A program made the translations under genes and the position numbers. Below are positions 57,044-64,000 of a stretch of 64,000 nt of DNA, one piece after another; position 1 is the first letter of the stretch, and each line of letters starts with the position of its first letter. The stretch spans positions 135,612,615 to 135,676,614 of the forward strand of contig OW121848.1 of assembly GCA_933228895.1 (NCBI GenBank), written 5' to 3'. The notes beneath the pieces were generated by a model that worked only from the letters and a program-made list of their open reading frames with translations, ran no database searches and was not told the DNA's origin. The stretch comes from Platycnemis pennipes. Its lineage: Eukaryota; Arthropoda; Insecta; Odonata; Platycnemididae.

Positions 57044-58065
57044 CATGTCGAAGGGAATACATCCGTAAATGTCTCAGAAATAATGCAAGTGAAATCGTTG
57101 TGCATTCATGCCTAGTTGAAAGCCAGTTTAAGAAAAGGTTTACATCCATTTACCGGTTGGAAGTCGTATTGTAACGTTGGAATACAGTTTTTAATGTGGG
57201 ATTTATTTATGTACCAACGGAATTTGCTACATATGGTTTCACATCTCCATTAGTATTATCACAATAGCAACATTTTGGCTCCATAGCCTTCCTGACTTGA
57301 TTGGAAGAAAATCCATAGTTTTTCTCAGTAAAACAATACAATCAGCTTCATCGCTCAACTCTGCCCCTATAAATGGCTTATATACATATTACCATAGCTA
57401 TTATTAATGCAATTTTAAATTAATTAGGCCATGTTTTACCGTCTCAAGCTCACTGGTCTCTTGATGGACATCCGTCAGAGGATACAGCAGGCAAATAAGC
57501 AGTTATTATAAGGACCAAAAAATATAATTGAGTGCACACTGGCAACTTTGTTAAATTATAACAATTATATATACCCCTATCGGTCGATCGTGAACTAGAG
57601 AACCGCCGCTTATCTCTCGAGAAATTGAATTTCCACAGAAGATAACGTCTCCACGGTTGAATTTTCTGACTTCCTCATTGGAAGGCATTAATTATTCATT
57701 TGGTTCCCGGGAGCCATCGCACCAAGTCCTTTTGGTCCACATGAAAATCGACGCTTTTAAGCTGTGGATACATTTTACGACGAACACGGTTAGTGCCCAC
57801 ATTTAGAAAACTTTGCACGATTCTCGGGAATTATAATGTATTTAATATGAAATTCACGTCACTGTCAATTCTCTGTAGGCACATATTAAAAATGTTATCA
57901 CTCCTTTTTGCATCTTTTCGTATAATTACCTTCGGATGACTTGCAATAAACCATAGTTAGGACTTTCATCCAAGCGATTGTAACAACGAAAAAGTAGAGG
58001 AATGGCTTCGTCCTTATTAGTCTGGCATATGGATACTCAGTAAATGAGGATTTTAAGACTAAAAA
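57044..58065. other. No gene seen
   Basis: A+T-rich; nothing recognised. Confidence 0.35.
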
Positions 58066-58235
58066 CTGGCAGCGGTAGCCTAATTGGTAGAGTTAATGCC
58101 TGACAACCCAAAAATCACGGCTTCGAACCCGGTCTTGGCCATGGATGTAGCTTGTCTTGGGGTTAACCTCTGGATTAGATAAGATTAGACGGTGTAAAAT
58201 AATCTTAGATGTTGGAACACATGATATCATTGTAC
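58066..58235 (+). mobile_element. SINE-A, fullest copy
   Basis: GGCAGCGGTAGCCTAATTGG with box A TAGCCTAATTGGTAGAG (58077), TGCCTGACAACCCAAAAATC, box B-like CGGCTTCGAACCCGG and the shared CATGGATGTAG boundary, then a GGTTAACCTCTGGATTAGAT body. The first and last tRNA bases do not pair, which excludes a functional tRNA. Confidence 0.75.
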
Positions 58236-58859
58236 TCTTCTACAGTCTACAAACAGTACTAGTTTGCATTGACATACTAATTCTCTACAAGTATTACTAC
58301 TGACATATCTAGTATATTAAAATTTAATGCTGCGATAAATCAATTTGTATGGTATTATTTACTCGGTAGAAAATCTCCCTTTATGACGCCGTAAAATGGC
58401 TGACACTAACAATAATTTAGGCAGTTAAATACTTCCTCCACTGTGGAAGCATGTTTTATTGTAGATACATTCGTATTATAATCACCGTCAAAACTCTTTT
58501 ACGAAATATACATTATTGAAAAACTCCTATCTGGTTACCCCATTCTTACCCAGGAGCCACAATAAACATATCGAGGAACATATTCCGTACTTTGTGCTCC
58601 CGTCAACTCCTCGTAACTTCTACCTTCCCTCATTCTGCCCAATGCCGTTCAACATCTCTCTGAAACTTTCTCCCTTGTGGTTGAGAGCCATGGAAAATAA
58701 CAGCCGCAGAATAGAAAGGAGTTTAAGAATTTTAACTATCAAGTTATTGGGGAACAATGAAGATAAAATGTGCTGACTGAACGAGTGAAGATGTTTCCAG
58801 AAGGGTCGGAGGAAAAATATAGCTCGTGAAAATTCAGACTGCTAAAACCTATCGTCTAA
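58236..58859. other. No gene seen
   Basis: An 86-residue frame (58516-58776) is not recognised. Confidence 0.3.
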
Positions 58860-59050
58860 ATATATATGGATATCTCAGATGGAGACATTCCATAATGAAA
58901 GAGTATGTGAAAAGAACGGTAAGAAAACGCCTCGTACCAAAGACATGGAGGTAATGATGGAGGATGTATGAGAGAATAATTATATTAGGACGACGATGCA
59001 AGGCAATTGCCAAAAGGAGGAGATAACTGCGTCTAACAAATCCTAGGGTC
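58860..59050 (+). mobile_element. LINE class 1 3' end (plus)
   Basis: Translation KKTPRTKDMEVMMEDV, a stop, ENNYIRTTMQGN and KEEITASNKS parallels the terminal GRPR-xxMEQVVKDVxxKNYANMKRL...ATSNQS block of class 1. Confidence 0.6.
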
Positions 59051-59479
59051 GATATCCGGACATGGTAATATTAACTGGCCCAGGAAAATACTCCTCCTTG
59101 CAAGACAAAATATACAAATTTTAATTAATTACATTAAGTTTCCGAAAATGCAATAATGATATTTTTCCCTTCACAAAGCGAATTGTTCCCATTAACATTA
59201 AATGTTCTGATTTTTAACCCGATCTGACACCGCAAGGAAGACATCATGGGGTTGCCCTGTCGAACCTCGACTTTTCTTTTTTGGGAAATTTTGGGCGAAG
59301 GATTCTACTCCTGCCGCTATCCCTCCTCCTTCGTATACGTGTTCTGTCTTGCGAAGGATACTTGTCTTATACAAGTACCTAAACGTGTAATTGTCGTCTC
59401 TCCCGCGACAGTCCTTGCCTCTGACGAATTCCTTGTCATGCTGCTCGTTTGAGGGTGGTTTCTCCATACACGAAGGTGC
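59051..59479. other. No gene seen
   Basis: Overlapping frames on both strands (59198-59500); none recognised. Confidence 0.3.
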
Positions 59480-60110
59480 TTCACCCCCGTCCAATCTCAC
59501 AACCCCAGAGCCGACACCGCTTTCTTCCCACCCCCTTCTCTCCCCTCACACTCTTTCTCGCCCTTCTCCCTCTCATCCCACTCCCCCCACCGCCGTGTCC
59601 TGCAACTGCGGCAGCGACGCGGGTTATGTAAGGGCAGTCGCTCTCTTCCCCCCCCCCCCACCCCCTCCCTGACCATTCTCTCACCCACCCCCTCATCCTC
59701 TCGTCCTCTTTTGGTTTTCTTATCGTCCGGTCATCCGGTTCGAGGTGAAACAGTGTAAGCCATCCTATTATACTCACGTGTGCGGCTCTGTCCTTTCCTC
59801 ACACTGTCCACGGGGCCGAAGTCGCCTCCTCTCGGCCAGCGGAGTGCCAGGGTGGCCATTTTAATTTGCCACCCACCCTCTCGACGCAATTTGCATCACT
59901 TAAGTCCCGGCGAGGCATGTGGGGACTGGAGACAATTGAATACCCCACATCCTTACTATTCCTGGCCTCTCCCACCTTTTCCCTTCTCCCCCAAATACGT
60001 ATACCGCGTGGTAACCACCCCTTAACCTCTCCGACCCCTCTCTAATTCCCCCCACACACACACATCTCTTCCCTTCTCTCTCCCTCTCTCTTCTTTCCTC
60101 TTATCGGAAT
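59480..60110. repeat. Polypyrimidine tracts with C11 and CA runs
   Basis: CT-rich 59510-59720 with a C11 run near 59649. A CpG-containing middle contains CGCAATTTGCATC (octamer-like ATTTGCAT at 59888). CT-rich sequence resumes at 59960-60110 with (CA)5. Confidence 0.6.
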
Positions 60111-61800
60111 TCTTAACGGAAGTGGCTTGTATTCACTGATTCCTTATCTTCGAGGCCTTTTTTATGCACGAAATTCCGCGGCCGTTTGTCGTAGGGGATG
60201 AGTGGGAATGTGGATGGAGGGGGAGGCGGGGGAGGGTATTCCGATTTTCCAGCACCGAATGGAACGAACGATAATTACGTTGTGAGTCACGACTCGATCG
60301 GGGAGATCCACACTGGTCGCATTACGGAACATGCCGAACGAACTCACGGCTAAACAGCCACGCGACCAATTACCAACCTTCTCCTCCTACACCAATCGGG
60401 GTGGACTAATTAATTAAGTGGTGGAAATCTTCGTAAGTGTGGAAATCCGGTGAAAGCGTGCGGGGTTAGATCAGTCAAGTTTTTTTTCTCAAGTTTCAAG
60501 TCTTTGCCGCACTAGGAGTGATCTCCTTCGATAATTTTTATGCGGGTATACCAATCCTTGATGAAAAAGTACTGCGTGAGAGAACCGAGAATTTGAAAAT
60601 CTCCCCAACGATAAATGGATAACAAAAACAAGCACGGTTGTGACGGACGCGGTAGAGAAAACACGGAAATTGGAAACACACACGGAGTCCGTTTCATCAC
60701 TTTGATAACAAAGGTCCGAGATGGAATTCACGGGAGAAGCAGACACATAATACCTTGCCATTCCCAAGGAATGGTCGGAAAACCGGCTCGAAAGCCACAG
60801 TGGCTCTTTGGATACGTAAATTAGGCTCTTGATCTAAATTGAACATGTGAATAAAATTATGCTATTTTGGTACATGAAAATCTATATTCTCATCTGGTAT
60901 TGAAAATAGGATCTTTAATTTACTGATACCAAATTGGAACCATGCTTCAACCCTTCTACTGCCAGTGGGCCAATTACCGCCATATCGGCTCTGTTGTGCG
61001 AAAACAGCCAAGGGCCGATTTATCGACCGACATACGTTACATTATTATATATTTGTAATATTATATTTCCTTCAAGTCAGGGACCGCATGAATGATTCCT
61101 TCGCCCTAATAAAAACCTGAAGTATCATCAACATTGCTGTAAGTACATAATTCATGAACTAAAATATAGTGCTTCAAATAAAGTGAAATTAATAATCTTA
61201 TCAATTTTTTGAAAACGATTTTGGCACTTTTAACAGAATATAACTCAAATGGGAAGACAGTAAATGGATTAAATTATAGACGACTAATTACAATTCTGAC
61301 TAAGAAACATTCCCTCAGAAAATGCAGGTTCATTGCTCAAATGAATTACAACTAATCAGAGCACTTTTTGCGTGAAATTTTTGCTTACTTGCATAAAAAT
61401 ACATTAAACCTATCACCTATAGGTAATAATAGTTCTTGAAATTTTTCATGCTAATAAAAATATAGGTATTTATGCTTCTCGAATGAATTTTAAATTGTGG
61501 CGAGAGACGGGTTCGGAACTTCCGTCTCAAACGTTTGTCGAATCCTCACCTTAAGCCGATTCTAAAACATTTATACCTCGTGATATTTCCTGGGGAAATT
61601 TCCTTAGAGTGATTCTCGTATTATTGGTTAAGACAAAGTATTTATTGGCATTTAAGTTATCCTTGTCCCTTGAGTCAATAAAGACATCTCTCTTCCTTGC
61701 TACATATATGTACTCGTATGTTTCTTGCAAATTTGTGTACAGGCAATGATTCAAAGGCAGGTAAATTGGCATTTATCAACGCATGATGGATGAGCGGTGA
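60111..61800. other. No gene seen
   Basis: Mixed then A+T-rich; a short CGGCTCTGTT...AACAGCC hairpin lies near 60986. Confidence 0.3.
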
Positions 61801-61888
61801 CCACTGCGTTAGAAGCTCTCTGGCAAGGGACTGACTGGGAAGGCTTGCTGGTGACGAGTATATTACCCGAGAGCTTCTAAAACTGTGG
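61801..61888. repeat. Short foldback with ~20-bp imperfect arms
   Basis: Arms 61801-61820 and 61869-61888 share TTAGAAGCTCTC perfectly (12 bp) and match at about 17 of 20; the spacer is 48 bases. Confidence 0.7.
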
Positions 61889-62407
61889 GTACCATTGTCT
61901 TCATCATCCACTCTCTGTCGCCACACAAAATAGCAAGGCTCTCTCTTCTGAACAGAAAGCGCAGTATAGGACTATCTGAAGGTGTCATGGCGAAAAAGCT
62001 ACAAAAACAATTTTGTATTTCTTTCATAGTAAGTGGAGAACTCATTGAACTTCAACATTTTTTTCAACTTCCTGGCAAATTTATTTTAAACTCGACAATT
62101 TCCTATATGAGATTTTTTAAGGAATAGAGAGCTATTTAATCGTCGGTTGATGAGAAATGAGAAATAACTCCCTTACGCTAACGCTTATATTTCAGGTGAC
62201 ATAGAAGCTATCGTGGAACTTGTGGCTTGAGGTGAGATCTACGATCATCCATAGCAGTAATGTTCGAGGGTATTGCGAGGAGGGAGATGCACTGGTCGGT
62301 CGCTGAGAAGACAGGGAGCCATGCATAGAAGTTTGTGCAGCGATTGTATTACATCAAGATTGAATGCCTGCATGGTAGTAAGTATTCCCCCTGCTTGATA
62401 GTGTATA
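61889..62407. other. No gene seen
   Basis: Nothing recognised. Confidence 0.3.
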
Positions 62408-62475
62408 CATGGTTATGGTTCACCCCCTGCCACACACCCTCGCGGTGGTTTGAAGGATATTTTATAGAGATAAAT
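62408..62475 (+). mobile_element. L2-like LINE 3' tail (plus)
   Basis: TTCACCCCCTGCCACACACC, CTCGCGGTGG and AGGATATTTTATAGAG form a terminal block. Confidence 0.75.
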
Positions 62476-62874
62476 GAAGACTGAGAATTATGCGGATCTT
62501 CGATTTATTACCTAGAGGGTATCGGATTCAACTCCAAACGGTGCCTCCTCCGACCCTATTTCGTCTTCAGAAAGTATCTTTCCAATTTGTTGGAACAGTC
62601 CAGCGATGAAAAAAACTTGAAGCAACAATATAAGAAGTACTAAGGAATGTAGAGGCTTCACGGCATAATCACAAGTATTGGTGAAAGGTAACCCATGGAA
62701 ACATCAAAACCAAAAGCAAGTTTATAATTGTCGCAAAGGCATTAACTTGAATGTTTGGGTGATGACCAGCTATCACACAATATTGGAACGGTTGACGGCA
62801 GCAGTGAAATACGAATGAGAGACAGCCGACCGATTAGATTCGTGACTTAATTTTCCCCTCACATTAGCCTCCGT

Positions 62875-63065
62875 AGTTGAATGCTGACATAAGGACTCTA
62901 TGCTAAACCAACTCACAGCACTTTTGTATATGCTCGCTTTGCTCTTTAAATCGTTTTTAAATTGTTATGGTCCGACTAGAAATACCCTCTATAAGCATGA
63001 TAGGGTGAACCCCCTGCCACACCTCTTTATGATTTCTTTCGGGAATATTATCTAGATGTAGATAT
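62875..63065 (+). mobile_element. L2-like LINE 3' UTR and tail (plus)
   Basis: GACATAAGGACTCTATGCTA, CTCGCTTTGCTCTTTAAAT and AACCCCCTGCCACACCTC, ending TATTATCTAGATGTAGAT, match the UTRs at 45505 and 46700. Confidence 0.8.
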
Positions 63066-64000
63066 ATTCGTGGCTGAAAGAACAAAAGGAGTAAGGAAAT
63101 GAAGAAAATCTCTCTTTTACAGCTTTCTTCCTCCTTTTCGTTGTTAGTTTTCTTGCTCCTAGGTATACTAGTTCTTGTCATGGCATATTCTGTAGATATA
63201 CGGAGTTTGTTCTGAGAAAAAATGCCACAGGAAATGTCTTGAGTAGGCTGGTCGTAGAGTTCATTAGGTCGGGAGTGGTGGGAAGAAATGACAGCGATCA
63301 TGGCATACGAGGAGGTCGTGCCATCTTCAATGTACCTGGAACCGCTCGCATCGGGAGAGGCGGCAGAAGATATGAATACACCGCCGGCCATTTGACTTAA
63401 TGCTTCAACAACTTTGACACGCAAAATAGAGGTTTGTAAGTCGCACGATGGCAGACTGAAAGCTGTGTAACCCTACTCTTGAGGTCTATGAGACAGGGGC
63501 GAGGACCTCGGGTGTTCTCACAGCTGTTCCTGGAATCAAAAGGCATCAATTTTTACCGCTGATGTTTTGATGAGCTACTAAATTTCCCTGCCATATGAAA
63601 ATTTGCATGCTCCCCTATCCTGCCCTCTCGTTGTTTCTTGAATTTTAACTTCCGTATATCATTGGAAGAAACCGAGTTAAGTAAAAATGGAATAAGAATA
63701 GAAGAAAATATTAGCATCGGCAAAGGAAGCGTTTTCTATAAGAGGATAGTTTGTGACAGGAACTCTAAGAACGTTAATAAAAGATTGTAAAAGGCTTTCC
63801 TTCTGGACTGTGGCGTTATGAAGTTGCTTAATTTGGTATAGAAAAGTAGGAAGAAGGTGGGTTGAGGCTTTTCATATCTTGTTCTCAGGATTGAGGAGGT
63901 ACATGATCGGAGCGGGCAGGATGATGGGTGTAGTTGTTGAATATGGTGGACGAAGAAACTTCTCGGTTGAAAGACATTTGAAGGTGACAGAGAAAGTAAA
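63066..64000. other. No certain gene
   Basis: A 155-residue minus-strand frame (62957-63424) overlaps the LINE tail at its 3' end; its N-terminal half (to about residue 95) is of ordinary composition but unrecognised. Confidence 0.2.

Noticed and set aside
62520..62560. Box B-like ATCGGATTCAACTCC
   Set aside because: Box A not convincing; no family relationship seen.
1..64000. CRISPR array, bacterial operon, riboswitch or phage genes
   Set aside because: No regularly spaced identical repeats, no dense gene order or ribosome-binding sites; all evidence is of animal nuclear DNA.

Overview
This is a gene-poor stretch of a large, repeat-rich animal nuclear genome, most likely an arthropod. The evidence is overall A+T-rich sequence with no operon-like gene packing, tRNA-derived SINE families, chicken-repeat/L2-type and other LINE remnants on both strands, TA-duplicating and 8-bp-duplicating DNA transposon miniatures, and scattered polypurine/polypyrimidine GC-rich islands. 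The species cannot be named from sequence alone. No host protein-coding gene could be supported, and most open frames are chance frames, many inside low-complexity tracts. The one long, convincing coding frame is a retrotransposon reverse transcriptase at 41885-43444 (minus strand).

Layout. 1-10 kb: a GGTTCC-type repeat, a SINE-B copy (3.65 kb), a decayed LINE (4.06-5.36 kb, minus), a minisatellite (7.2 kb), nested LINE pieces (8.2-8.86 kb) and two perfect or near-perfect hairpins. 9.6-17.5 kb: a tRNA-like foldback, a pair of ~105-110 bp direct repeats that may bound a miniature LTR element, four SINE-A/B copies and two decayed LINEs. 18-28 kb: a long foldback flanked by direct repeats (18.8-19.0 kb), GC-rich islands, a pogo/Tigger-like miniature transposon (20.8-21.3 kb), a full-length SINE-B copy (25.3-25.6 kb) and a hammerhead-like motif (28.0 kb). 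28-41 kb: GC-rich islands (one with a TATA box at 33.1 kb), a hAT-like miniature with a perfect 8-bp target duplication (33.6-33.95 kb), and LINE tails. 41-47 kb: the best-preserved LINE and several related 3' ends. 47-64 kb: a repeated ~100-bp unit, a second pogo-like copy (50.7 kb), a hammerhead ribozyme-like motif (52.4 kb), a second direct-repeat-flanked foldback (52.9 kb), a G-rich quadruplex-prone island (54.1 kb), a hAT-like end (54.56 kb), another SINE-A and further LINE ends.

How the parts relate. The L2-like LINE (autonomous parent represented at 41.7-43.4 kb) has at least a dozen short 3'-end copies here sharing a conserved terminal stem-loop. A second LINE class (C-terminus ending in RRAASxQS-like residues, followed by TGATGA-rich DNA) has at least six remnants. 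The SINEs carry tRNA-like heads, and the miniature DNA elements have no transposase of their own here. The most unusual signals are the two direct-repeat-plus-foldback structures and the hammerhead-like motif with matching stem I at 52409-52459. All family assignments come from motif reading, without database searches.
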